Positions 18,717-27,500 of a stretch of DNA of 64,000 nucleotides are shown one piece after another. Each line of letters opens with the position of its first letter. The stretch's first letter is position 1. The notes under the pieces were generated by a model. The model had not been told where the DNA came from. It saw nothing but the letters and a program-made list of their open reading frames with translations, and made no database searches. The position numbers and the translations under genes were made by a program. This stretch comes from Aphanothece sacrum FPU1. GTDB taxonomy: Bacteria; Cyanobacteriota; Cyanobacteriia; Cyanobacteriales; Microcystaceae. The stretch covers positions 62,001 through 126,000 of the forward strand of contig NZ_BDQK01000005.1 of the NCBI RefSeq assembly GCF_003864295.1, written 5' to 3'.

Positions 18717-19184
18717 ATGGTGTTCATCCACTGTTCCTTATTACCCTTGAACAGAACTTTGACTCGTTTTCTAATGGCTAGTTTACTAGCAGTCATCGGT
18801 ATTCTTAACGGATGCAATGTTGTCCGTATTTTTCCTGGACAACCCTCGCCGCCGACTCTTGATATCACGCAAACAGATATCAAAAATTATGCTAAGACTG
18901 TATTAAAAATCGAATCCCAAAGAAAAATCGCTTATCAAAAAATTGAACAAATTATGGGTGATCGTCCTCCAGAAATTGTGTGCGATCGCCCAAACACCCT
19001 AAAACAATTACCGACAGACGCGCAAAAAGTGGCCGTCGAGTTTTGTAATTATTCTAAAAAAATTGCTCAAGAGAGTGGACTCACCTCCAGTCAATTCAAT
19101 CAGATGACGGAAAAAGCCCAAAAAGATGAAACTTTAAAAAAGCAGATTCAAAATGCCATGATTCAGGTACGCCAAGCCAAATAA
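18717..19184 (+). CDS. DUF4168 lipoprotein
   Basis: About 155 residues. A lipoprotein-type signal ends with the lipobox-like LNGC near residue 33. A DUF4168-type domain follows: IKNYAKTVLKIESQRKIAYQKIEQIMG, a PPEIVCDRP segment, then FNQMTEKAQKDETLKKQIQ. It is probably a membrane-anchored extracytoplasmic protein; role unknown. The start at 18717 gives a sensible signal sequence, though the frame is open back to 18663. Divergent from rsmH. Confidence 0.7.
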   Translation: MVFIHCSLLPLNRTLTRFLMASLLAVIGILNGCNVVRIFPGQPSPPTLDITQTDIKNYAKTVLKIESQRKIAYQKIEQIMGDRPPEIVCDRPNTLKQLPTDAQKVAVEFCNYSKKIAQESGLTSSQFNQMTEKAQKDETLKKQIQNAMIQVRQAK

Positions 19185-19387
19185 AATCTTAAAAAAGAAA
19201 AAACTTAAAAATTTAAACTTTGATAAAGATCAATTAAATATTCTCAAAAATTAACCTTTATGAACCTATCAGGAGAATTGTAATTAATTGTAAGCATTAG
19301 CACTGAAATACAAGAAATCGGGGCAATATTAGAATAGAAGGAGACTACTCCCATCCTCTGCCAGTCAAGTCATTCGATGTTAGCTCA

Positions 19388-21922
19388 ATGCTTACCCTTA
19401 ATCATTTCCTGTTTTGCGCCCCCATTGGTCAACTCCCCCTTAGTCTGCACCAGCTTGTTGAGTTGTTTGAATCAGGTCAACATGATATCGTCGTGGTGGT
19501 CAATGGGGAATATATCCCATTAGGAATCATTTTCAGTCATCATTTGCTCTCGTCTGTGACAGCGCACACCTGGGTATGTCCTCATAAAACGAAAAAGAAT
19601 GCATCGAAGGTGATGGAGTCTTTTGACTCCCTAGGGTCTTCTCATTGGGAAGCCCTGATTCGTCCTTTAGTGCTGATTCCGGCTGACTTGACTGTCACGG
19701 ACTTTTTGCCTTATCTACAAGAAAAAAACTATCAGCCTCAAGTCCCACAGCCACCCTATGGCTTAATTGATGAATCGGGAAAATTTCTGGGACTGCTTAA
19801 TACTTGGGAAATGTTACAGACCCTATTAAACCAAGAGATTATCTTCTCTCAACAGCCTAGTTTTGAGACTTCTGAACCTTTATTGCGAGAATTATTAGAA
19901 GATTTACCCCTACCGATGATGCTGCAAACTCAACAAGGGGAAACCTTCATACAAAATCGGACTTGGCGTGAACAAATAGGAGAGTTTGTCCCTCCTGATA
20001 ATGCCAGTGCTTGTTCTCTTCCTCTTCCCGTAGAAAAAAAAGTCTCCTTAAATTCTTCTTCTTTTGCTTTGTCTGAAACTATCGGCTATAGTAATCCTCA
20101 AGAGTGGAATAACTCCTCTTCTCTGGCGGCTAATCTTTCTTATTCTCAATGGCTCAAATCCATTCCTAAAAGACAAAATCAATCAGGTAGAGATTCCCCA
20201 TTCCATAGTCTTCATCCCTTAATATCCTCGACTACCCCATCTCTTGGCCAGATCCCACAAAATGAACGAGTTTGGCAATTTGTTAAATGTTTTCTCAAGA
20301 GTAAATATATTTCTCCACCCATCGCCCTAATTTTAGCTACAGATGTTAGTCAACAACAACAATTATGTCAGGAACTTGTAGCAAAAAATGCTGATTTAGT
20401 GCAACTCAATCGGCTTAAAGATGAATTTCTCGCCTGTATTAGTCATGAGTTGAAATCTCCTCTAACAGCAGTAGTAGGATTATCAAGTTTATTACAAGAA
20501 CAAAAAGTAGGTACGCTTAATTCCCGTCAAGTTCATTATGCTGAGTTAATTTATCGTAGTGGTCGTCAATTGATGACTTTAGTTAATGATTTATTAGATT
20601 TAACTCGCTTGGAAACAGGACAACTTCGTTTAACTTTTGTGCCTCTAAGTATTAAAAGTATTTGTGAACAAGCTTATTATTCTATTCGAGAAAAATATCA
20701 AGGTAAAACTGATCATCCCCTCTCTTTTTCTTTAGAAATAGAACCAGGTTTAGATAGACTTGTAGCTGATGAATTACGTCTCCATCAAATGTTGGTTCAT
20801 CTGTTGGATAATGCCATGAAATTTACCCAAGGTGGCGGAAAATTTGGCTTACAAGTTAATCGCTGGGAAAATTGGATCGCCTTTACGATCTGGGATACAG
20901 GAATCGGTATTCCTGAAGAATCTCAACACCTAATTTTCCAAAAGTTTCAACAATTAGAAAATCCTTTAACCCGCAAGTTTGAAGGAACTGGATTAGGATT
21001 AGTCTTAAGTCAACGATTGGCCCGGGCCCACGGGGGTGAAATCTCTTTTACCTCTAAAGTGGATCAAGGTAGTCAGTTTACTGTCCTTTTACCCCCCTCG
21101 GCCCCTGGTGAGGAAAACTCCCTAAGTCCTTCTCATTATCCCAATCCCTTAATCCTCATTGTCGAAGCTATTCCCAAGTATATTGAGGATTTAATGGATA
21201 AATTGACTAAATTGCATTATCGTGTTGTAATTGCTCGTACGGGAACCGAAGCGGTGGAAAAAGCCCGTCAATTACAACCTTTTGCGGTTTTTCTCAATCC
21301 CTTATTACCCTTACTCTCAGGATGGGATGTCTTAACTTTACTCAAATCTGATCCCCAAACCCAGAGAATTAAGGTGTTTGTTTGTACCATTCAACCGAAT
21401 GAACCCTTAAGTCAAATGAATCGGGCTGATGGGTTTTTATCCGTTCCTGCCGATTTATCAGCCTTACAGACTCTTTTAGGCTGTGAAAAGCCCACCCCTA
21501 CCGTGACAACCCGTCCTTTGACCATTTTACGTCTTTATCCTAATTTTACGACGGTTAAAGGATTTTCTACGGAGTCTAGTCCCCGCTTAAATTTGGCTTT
21601 ATTGGATCAATTATCTCAATTTAATCATCGTATTCTTGAAGCTGATGATCTTGAACAAGCACAAATGTTAGCTTATGTTTGGAATATTGATGTTATTGTG
21701 GTTGATGGACGTTTTCTTGATGATCCTTTGACTTATTTGCGATCGCTTTCTGAGTATTTAGAATTAGCTGAGTTACCGTTAGTTACCTTAGATATTAAAA
21801 CAACACAAGCTGCTAATCAAATTAGTAAACTTTCGGTTTTTCCTTGTTTAATTCCTGAAGATGAACAACATGACCAACAATTATGGCAAGTGATTCAAAT
21901 TGCAACTTCTAGTCAATCTTAA
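19388..21922 (+). CDS. Hybrid-like histidine kinase with degenerate receiver
   Basis: 844 residues. An N-terminal region (1-160) has a CBS-like pattern (LIPADLTVTDFLPYLQEKNY, YGLIDESGKFLGLLNTWE). HisKA has catalytic His353 (ACISHELKSPL); HATPase_c follows (LLDNAMKFTQG, DTGIGIP, GTGLGL). After about 585 comes a receiver-like domain in which the acidic pair is replaced (LIVEAIP) and the phosphoacceptor position is Asn637 (FLNPLLPLLSG), so it should not be phosphorylated. A second receiver-like stretch (VIVVDGRFLDDP) ends the protein. No transmembrane spans. It lies downstream of kaiABC with rsmH and a lipoprotein between. Confidence 0.85.
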   Translation: MLTLNHFLFCAPIGQLPLSLHQLVELFESGQHDIVVVVNGEYIPLGIIFSHHLLSSVTAHTWVCPHKTKKNASKVMESFDSLGSSHWEALIRPLVLIPADLTVTDFLPYLQEKNYQPQVPQPPYGLIDESGKFLGLLNTWEMLQTLLNQEIIFSQQPSFETSEPLLRELLEDLPLPMMLQTQQGETFIQNRTWREQIGEFVPPDNASACSLPLPVEKKVSLNSSSFALSETIGYSNPQEWNNSSSLAANLSYSQWLKSIPKRQNQSGRDSPFHSLHPLISSTTPSLGQIPQNERVWQFVKCFLKSKYISPPIALILATDVSQQQQLCQELVAKNADLVQLNRLKDEFLACISHELKSPLTAVVGLSSLLQEQKVGTLNSRQVHYAELIYRSGRQLMTLVNDLLDLTRLETGQLRLTFVPLSIKSICEQAYYSIREKYQGKTDHPLSFSLEIEPGLDRLVADELRLHQMLVHLLDNAMKFTQGGGKFGLQVNRWENWIAFTIWDTGIGIPEESQHLIFQKFQQLENPLTRKFEGTGLGLVLSQRLARAHGGEISFTSKVDQGSQFTVLLPPSAPGEENSLSPSHYPNPLILIVEAIPKYIEDLMDKLTKLHYRVVIARTGTEAVEKARQLQPFAVFLNPLLPLLSGWDVLTLLKSDPQTQRIKVFVCTIQPNEPLSQMNRADGFLSVPADLSALQTLLGCEKPTPTVTTRPLTILRLYPNFTTVKGFSTESSPRLNLALLDQLSQFNHRILEADDLEQAQMLAYVWNIDVIVVDGRFLDDPLTYLRSLSEYLELAELPLVTLDIKTTQAANQISKLSVFPCLIPEDEQHDQQLWQVIQIATSSQS

Positions 21923-22157
21923 CACTGTTAGAAACAGCCGGAGAATAAATCCATTGTTTGTTATCTTGACTGAGTTTTGCCCGCACAATTTTTAAAGCGG
22001 TCAGATCTTTTAAACAACGTTGTACCATAGAAATTGGACGATTTAAGCGATCGCTTAATCTTTTAACTGTTATGCCTTCAGGGTGAGTTAAAATCAGTTC
22101 TAGAATGCGATCGCGGGTGGTTAGACCAGGAGTGGGGGCAATAATTGTAAATGGCAA
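21909..22157 (-). CDS. Small winged-helix DNA-binding protein
   Basis: 82 residues, mostly one winged helix-turn-helix: TTRDRILELILTHPEGITVKRLSDRLNRPISMVQRCLKDLTAL, then a short wing strand and tail. It is probably a transcription regulator; target unknown. Its 3' end overlaps the kinase gene's 3' end by 14 nt. No effector domain is present. Confidence 0.6.
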   Translation of the reverse strand: MPFTIIAPTPGLTTRDRILELILTHPEGITVKRLSDRLNRPISMVQRCLKDLTALKIVRAKLSQDNKQWIYSPAVSNSVKID

Positions 22158-22272
22158 GGTTTAATTGTTTGAGTCTATTTAAAGAGGTTAAATTTTAGGA
22201 CTTATGGAGTTTGAGGATTGTTCCTTATAATTTGAGAAAGCTGATAATTTTAGTTGAGGAGACTTAATATTT

Positions 22273-22881
22273 ATGGCATTTAGTAACTTCAAAAATATTG
22301 CTGATGTTCAACAAAAATATCAAATTAAATATCAAGAAGATAATTTTATTCTAGCTGAAGAGATTAGTCCTCCTGAAGTGTTTTTGCAAGATTTTAATTT
22401 TTATAAGGAAAATATTGACATTTTTACATCAGAAGCATCCCGTAGTGAGATTATCATTTCACCACTATTGAGAGAAATTTATAAACAACATTATCAAAAA
22501 TATTCATTTTGGATTCAAAAAAGTATAAATTATGATCATATTTTATCGGGAACACCAGATTATATTTTGTCTAAAAAATCTGTACTGGGAAAAACAGTTC
22601 TAGAAAACCCAATTGTCATTATTGTTGAAGCCAAGAAAAATGATTTTGAACAAGGTTGGGGTCAATGTTTAGCAGAATTAGTCGCTTCTCAAAAGTTAAA
22701 TAAAGATCCTAAAAAACCTGTATATGGAATTGTAACCGACGGTAATTTATGGCAATTTGGCAAATTATTAGAAAACACATTTACCCAAGATAGAGAAAAT
22801 TTTACTATTGATAAATTGCCCAGACTTTATGGGTCTTTAGCTTATCTATTTCAATTAGTAGAATCTGACAATGAAAGTTAA
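22273..22881 (+). CDS. PD-(D/E)XK nuclease-fold protein (predicted)
   Basis: 202 residues. GTPDYIL near residue 97 and IVIIVEAKKNDFEQGWGQC near 114 fit the D...ExK signature of the PD-(D/E)XK nuclease superfamily. An acidic helix (LAELVASQKLN) and the strand YGIVTDGNLWQFGKL follow, as in HsdR-type N-terminal nuclease domains. Such cyanobacterial proteins are common and mostly uncharacterised. It stands alone with a GAGGAG about 10 nt upstream of the ATG. Confidence 0.7.
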   Translation: MAFSNFKNIADVQQKYQIKYQEDNFILAEEISPPEVFLQDFNFYKENIDIFTSEASRSEIIISPLLREIYKQHYQKYSFWIQKSINYDHILSGTPDYILSKKSVLGKTVLENPIVIIVEAKKNDFEQGWGQCLAELVASQKLNKDPKKPVYGIVTDGNLWQFGKLLENTFTQDRENFTIDKLPRLYGSLAYLFQLVESDNES

Positions 22882-22901
22882 GTATTTTCTTTTATATAAA
22901 C

Positions 22902-23036
22902 CTAATTGTCTTTACTTCCTTGTTTACCAAAAAGAAAACCAATAACTCCCGTTGCTAAAGAGGTTAATGTCGTTCTTGCCCAACTTTTTTCATCGTTAGA
23001 AGCATTGGGATTAGTCAAAATTGAATAATAGGCTAA
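22902..23036 (-). pseudogene. C-terminal fragment of a membrane protein gene, cut by a repeat
   Basis: The minus strand reads 45 codons to a TAG at 22902: a start ALAYYSILTNPNASNDEKSW, then a hydrophobic stretch LTSLATGVIGFLFGK and a polar end. There is no start codon; the frame runs straight into the palindromic repeat at 23030. A second open piece lies on the other side at 23166-23241. Together they look like one gene split by the repeat. Confidence 0.45.
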
Positions 23037-23165
23037 AGCCTTATTCTACAAGAACTAAGTCCGCCTTCGCGGACTAAATTATAGGTTGCGTAGGCAACCT
23101 TTGTTTATTTAGCTTAACTCTTTAGAGTTAAGGTCTATTATTCATGATAATTTAGCATAACATAT
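23030..23165. repeat. Interspersed palindromic repeat (copy 2, inverted)
   Basis: Reverse complement of the element at 9430-9572, with the same blocks (GGTTGCGTAGGCAACC palindrome, GTCCGCCTTCGCGGAC, GAGTTAAGGTC). It sits between two pieces of a minus-strand open frame. Confidence 0.75.
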
Positions 23166-23241
23166 ATGGAAGAACCCTATTTCTTGAGCAAGGGTATTTT
23201 CAGAATTTAAAAACTTATCTAATATTTCAGGATCAGATAAG
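23166..23241 (-). pseudogene. Gene fragment between IS and repeat
   Basis: The minus strand encodes NLSDPEILDKFLNSENTLAQ then EIGFF before entering the repeat. The upstream end is cut by the insertion sequence. It is likely the preceding part of the fragment at 22902-23036. Family unknown. Confidence 0.4.
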
Positions 23242-23243
23242 TT

Positions 23244-24678
23244 CAGTAGATGGAAAAGTTTGAATAACCAGAGTATTTAGTAACGTCTGATACAAAATAC
23301 CACGAAGAATTGATTAATTAAACTTATGTTTAAGAAAAAAACTATTGTTATTAACCAGAAGGCAAATAAATCGTATCAACAACTTGATAGATTTTATCAA
23401 CAGCTTGTTTTAAAAACGATAACATTTGTTGAAAAGTAAATAATTCTCGATAAATTAAGCGTCCACCCCGTCTAAGAAAACAAATTTTTCTCCATAATAA
23501 ATTAACCCAAATATTGACAAGAAGAAAGGAAATTCCGATAAATAAAAAGCGAATAATTGGCTTTTTATTTGTAGTTTTAATGCGACAAATATTTTTGATT
23601 CTATAGCTAGTCTCAATCCCAAACCTCTGACGATAGGCAGTATGAATATAATCTAGTTTAATAGATGGTAAATAAACGACATAAGCAAAATATTCAATTC
23701 CATGCTGGTTTCTCTTGCCTTTTTTATACTTACAAACTATCCATAAATCAAAAGTTACACAATTGTTTGGGTCTTTCCCCATAGTATAAGTAGTTTGATA
23801 ACTTTTATTTCCTTGAATAAATTGCTTAATTCCCCCTGTCTTACCTCTGATAATTGCTGGCATAATGAAAGGAATTTTTAAAGCTTGTAGCCAACGAATA
23901 ACAGCAATACTAAAAAAGCCTCGGTCTAAATAAAGAGTTTTAAAATCTATCTCTAGAGAAGAAACTAATACTAATAAATAGGTAATAATGGCGACAGTTG
24001 TGTCTGTATTCCGAATCCCTCTGATAGCTAAAGTTAATCTTTTTCCTTTTTTAATAAGATATAAGGTCGCATAAGCATAAAACGAGCAAGTTCCCTGTTT
24101 AGCTTGACTTCGGTAAATATAAGGTTTTTCGTTATCAGATGGTTCACCATAATAAGGAATTAAATTTAGGTCAATTGCCAACTTAAGCTTTCTTTTTTTT
24201 ATTCTTGGTAATACCTGACTTTTTAAAGCTAGATTCACTTGCGATTCTAAAGTTTCAAAATCATTTATTTTGTCTAAGTGATGGCGAATATTTCGACCAC
24301 AACTACTATTTTTGAGCATTTTAGATGTGTTTTCAATGCTGTCACAATTGCTGGCTGCCCTGACTAATATTTGATACAAGTCTGTGGCACTGAATCCACC
24401 TTGAGTTTCGAGAGGAATATGTTTGCTCAAACAATCAATTGTTGTTTGTAATGTTTCCGATTCTGTGAGGAGAATTTGACGATTTTCATTAATCAATTTT
24501 CAAATTTATTGCTGAAGTTTTTCGTTTACATTTTAGCATTATTATTGATTTTTTTGACTAATCATAACATTTACTTATCCTTTGCTCCTGACTGGGTACG
24601 CAAATACTGTTAAGATACTGATTTTTTAGCCTTTATCATTTAGCGATCGCTATTGGACAAAAACTTTTCCATCTACTG
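23244..24678 (-). mobile_element. Insertion sequence, ISH3-like, 1435 bp
   Basis: Terminal inverted repeats CAGTAGATGGAAAAGTTT (left, 23244) and AAACTTTTCCATCTACTG (right, ending 24678) flank one transposase gene on the minus strand. TT on each outer side may extend the repeat. No target-site duplication is apparent: flanks read GATAAG on the left and AATCCC on the right beyond TT/AA. The left side abuts a decayed gene and the right side truncates a spondin-domain gene. Confidence 0.85.
23351..24496 (-). CDS. DDE transposase (ISH3-like)
   Basis: 381 residues, apparently intact. Candidate catalytic acids: first Asp in LAIDLNLIPYYGEP, second in TLYLDRGFFS, and Glu in YRQRFGIETSYRIKN (the Y-x2-R-x3-E signature of IS4-related transposases). 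The N-terminal ~110 residues are a helical DNA-binding region. Placement in ISH3 is from overall recollection of the family pattern; IS4-superfamily membership is firmer. Confidence 0.8.
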   Translation of the reverse strand: MINENRQILLTESETLQTTIDCLSKHIPLETQGGFSATDLYQILVRAASNCDSIENTSKMLKNSSCGRNIRHHLDKINDFETLESQVNLALKSQVLPRIKKRKLKLAIDLNLIPYYGEPSDNEKPYIYRSQAKQGTCSFYAYATLYLIKKGKRLTLAIRGIRNTDTTVAIITYLLVLVSSLEIDFKTLYLDRGFFSIAVIRWLQALKIPFIMPAIIRGKTGGIKQFIQGNKSYQTTYTMGKDPNNCVTFDLWIVCKYKKGKRNQHGIEYFAYVVYLPSIKLDYIHTAYRQRFGIETSYRIKNICRIKTTNKKPIIRFLFIGISFLLVNIWVNLLWRKICFLRRGGRLIYRELFTFQQMLSFLKQAVDKIYQVVDTIYLPSG

Positions 24679-24995
24679 AAAATCCCTGAAATAGTCACTC
24701 CTGCAGTAATAGGACCTGTTCCGACACTTCCTGCGACAAAACCACTACTAATTGCATTAGTATTTAGAAAAGAACGATTTCCGTCTTCAGCGAGTCTTTC
24801 AATACCAAGAGAAGCAGTTTGACCTAAGTTAAAATTGTCAAAGCTACCATCATGAAAAATGCTACTTACAGGACTAAAAACACTACCATTAGTAAGGTTG
24901 GTAACAGTTACTTTAATAGTCGCTGCTTGGGAGGGTAAAGTCACAAAAAATAATGAACTAAGGGCAAAAAAACTACCCATAATAACTTTATTCAT
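24679..24995 (-). pseudogene. Spondin-domain secreted protein, truncated by IS
   Basis: N-terminal signal peptide (MNKVIMGSFFALSSLFFVTLPSQA) then a Spondin_N-like domain: IKVTVTNLTNGSVFSPVSS, FHDGSFDNFNLGQTASLGIE and LAEDGNRSFL. At GVTISGIFS the frame enters the IS end and stops inside it at 24636. The C-terminal part of the domain is missing, so the product is probably non-functional. Confidence 0.7.
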
Positions 24996-25205
24996 TTTTT
25001 TATCCTTTTAGGAAAAGCGGTTGATAACGAGATTCATTGACCCACAATTATCTGAGAATTATCTGAGAGTTAATTAAGAATAAATTTATTATATATTTTG
25101 TTAATTTTTAGTTTTAAATAAATCCCAATTTTTTGTATTTTAAGCCCATAACTATACTGTTTTTACAGAAACAAAAGATATGTATACAAATTTCTACTAA
25201 TATTT

Positions 25206-25270
25206 GTAGGGGCATGGTATGAGAAAAATATTTACTACTATACTTAATAATAAGGCAGCCATGCCCAAAC
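25206..25270. repeat. GTAGGGGCATGG-type inverted repeat element
   Basis: GTAGGGGCATGG at the left and GCCATGCCC at the right bound an AT-rich centre of about 40 bp. It is the only feature I see in the 24996-25314 intergenic gap besides the upstream region of the flanking genes. Confidence 0.65.
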
Positions 25271-25314
25271 CTAATATGGTATCCTGATTTTATTCTAATA
25301 CAAAAATCTTAATC

Positions 25315-25707
25315 ATGAATCTTCTAGAAATTATCAAAAAAGACTATCAAACATTCCCTTTAAACCCAACCTACTTAATTTATGCAGAAAATGTTTATTT
25401 TAAAGATCCCATGACTGAATTTACGGGAATTAAACGTTATCAAACCATGATTCAATTTATGTCTACTTGGTTCCAAAATATTGACTTAGAATTACATAAT
25501 ATCTATCAATCTGATAACATAATTCATACAGAATGGACACTCCATTGGACAACTCCCCTACCCTGGAAACCTCGTATTTCTATCCCAGGACGAAGCGAAC
25601 TTACTATCAATGACCAAAACCTCATTATCTCCCATATTGACTACTGGAATTGTTCTAAGTGGGACGTGGTGAAACAACATTTTATCCTTCATAATAAAGA
25701 TAAGTAA
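25315..25707 (+). CDS. DUF2358 family protein (NTF2-like fold)
   Basis: 130 residues with the DUF2358 pattern: [32 protein letters not shown], then [16 protein letters not shown] and [12 protein letters not shown]. The predicted fold is SnoaL/NTF2-like. The family is found in cyanobacteria and plastids and its role is unknown. It ends 22 nt before the ATPase gene, suggesting an operon. Confidence 0.8.
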   Translation: MNLLEIIKKDYQTFPLNPTYLIYAENVYFKDPMTEFTGIKRYQTMIQFMSTWFQNIDLELHNIYQSDNIIHTEWTLHWTTPLPWKPRISIPGRSELTINDQNLIISHIDYWNCSKWDVVKQHFILHNKDK

Positions 25708-25729
25708 TGTAAATTTTTCTGAAAAAATC

Positions 25730-26923
25730 ATGCGTGTAATCCTCATGACTGGTAAAGGAGGGGTAGGTAAAACCTCTGTTGCTGCGGCCACTGGACTGCG
25801 GTGTGCGGAATTAGGGTACAAAACCCTAGTCTTAAGTACCGACCCGGCCCATTCCCTAGCCGATAGCTTTGATATAGAATTAGGTCATGATGCCCGTTTA
25901 CTGCGTCCGAACCTTTGGGGGGCAGAATTAGACGCATTGATGGAATTAGAAGGAAATTGGGGGGCAGTCAAACGCTATATCACCCAGGTATTACAAGCTA
26001 GAGGTTTAGACGGGGTGCAAGCGGAAGAATTAGCCATTTTACCAGGAATGGATGAGATTTTTGGCTTAGTTCGCATGAAACGCCACTATGATGAGGGAGA
26101 ATACGACGTTTTAATTATCGATTCTGCACCCACGGGAACCGCTTTACGTTTACTGAGTCTCCCTGAAGTGGGGGGCTGGTATATGAGAAGATTTTACAAA
26201 CCGTTACAAGGTATGTCTGTTGCGTTGCGTCCCTTGGTAGAACCCTTTTTCCGACCGATCGCAGGATTTTCTTTACCGGATAAGGAGGTAATGGACGCAC
26301 CCTATGAATTTTACGAGCAAATTGAGGCATTAGAGAAGGTTTTGACTGATAATAAGCAAACTTCCGTCCGTTTAGTCACTAACCCTGAAAAAATGGTGAT
26401 TAAAGAATCTTTACGGGCCCATGCTTACTTAAGTTTGTACAATGTTTCTACTGATTTAGTAATCGCTAATCGTATTATTCCTGATACTGTGACTGATCCT
26501 TTCTTTAAAAAATGGAAAGAAAATCAACAGATTTATAAACAGGAAATTTACGATGATTTCCATCCTTTACCGGTCAAAGAAGTGCCATTATTTTCAGAAG
26601 AATTATGTGGTATGCCTGCTTTAGAAAGACTGAAAGATACTCTCTATAAAGATGAAGATCCTTCTAAAATTTATTATGAAGAAAACACCATTAGAATTGT
26701 TCAGAAAGAGAATGAATATAGCTTAGAGTTGTATTTACCAGGCATTCCTAAAGAACAAGTTCAACTCAATAAAACGGGAGACGAATTAAACATTAGAATT
26801 GGTAATCATCGTCGTAATTTAGTGTTACCTCAAGCTTTAGCTGCTTTGAAACCTTCGGGGGCAAAAATGGAGGAAGATTACCTAAAAATTCGCTTTAGTA
26901 GTAACGTTGAAACTAAAGTTTAA
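25730..26923 (+). CDS. Get3/ArsA-type ATPase with C-terminal Hsp20-like domain
   Basis: 397 residues. Deviant Walker [10 protein letters not shown] at residues 8-16, switch regions [12 protein letters not shown] and [13 protein letters not shown]. The last ~85 residues ([29 protein letters not shown]) are an alpha-crystallin-like domain, as in ArsA_HSP20 proteins. No arsenic genes are nearby, so a membrane-protein-targeting or chaperone role, as for Get3, is more likely than arsenite export. One ATPase domain only. Confidence 0.88.
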   Translation: MRVILMTGKGGVGKTSVAAATGLRCAELGYKTLVLSTDPAHSLADSFDIELGHDARLLRPNLWGAELDALMELEGNWGAVKRYITQVLQARGLDGVQAEELAILPGMDEIFGLVRMKRHYDEGEYDVLIIDSAPTGTALRLLSLPEVGGWYMRRFYKPLQGMSVALRPLVEPFFRPIAGFSLPDKEVMDAPYEFYEQIEALEKVLTDNKQTSVRLVTNPEKMVIKESLRAHAYLSLYNVSTDLVIANRIIPDTVTDPFFKKWKENQQIYKQEIYDDFHPLPVKEVPLFSEELCGMPALERLKDTLYKDEDPSKIYYEENTIRIVQKENEYSLELYLPGIPKEQVQLNKTGDELNIRIGNHRRNLVLPQALAALKPSGAKMEEDYLKIRFSSNVETKV

Positions 26924-26928
26924 CTTAT

Positions 26929-27122
26929 GTAGGGGCATGGCGTTAACCAATTATTGACCCCATACAAAATTTCTAAATTGCCATGCCCTAATTAAATTCT
27001 CTGTACCATGCCTTACTTTAATTATCGATACAATAAACCAATTTAATTATTAATAATGGGTTTGGGCATGGCAATATAATTATTTCGGTTTCATCTTTAA
27101 TCTAAGGATGCCATGCCCCTAC
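26929..27122. repeat. 194-bp element, first of two direct copies
   Basis: Bounded by GTAGGGGCATGGC and GCCATGCCCCTAC with a further internal pair (GCCATGCCC, GGGCATGGC). It is nearly identical to 27295-27488. The 26924-27500 gap holds these two copies and about 170 bp of spacer, with no gene. Confidence 0.9.
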
Positions 27123-27294
27123 AGATTAAACTAAGATAACCAACTTCAGAATTTTTGATGGTGAGAAAAGAGGTTATAGGTGCAAGTCTTTTCCATTATC
27201 TATATAATCTCATGTCAAGTCAAATTTGTCAAGGGGTTTTTCATCAATTTAGGACTTAGGTAAAAACGGGTTTTTTGGGATGACAATTATTACC

Positions 27295-27488
27295 GTAGGG
27301 GCATGGCGTTAACCAATTATTGACCCCATGGAAAATTTATAAATTGCCATGCCCTAATTAAATTCTCTGTACCATGCCTTACTTTAATTATCGATACAAT
27401 AAACCAATTTAATTATTAATAATGGGTTTGGGCATGGCAATATAATTATTTTGGTTTCATCATTAAATTAATGATGCCATGCCCCTAC
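27295..27488. repeat. 194-bp element, second direct copy
   Basis: Same length and orientation as 26929-27122, with few differences. It ends 13 bp before the recF stop codon. Confidence 0.9.
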
Positions 27489-27500
27489 AGACAAAATAAT

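Noticed and set aside
25730-26923. Arsenite pump ATPase (ArsA)
   Set aside because: Only one ATPase domain, a C-terminal Hsp20-like domain and no ars genes nearby; Get3-like is the safer call.
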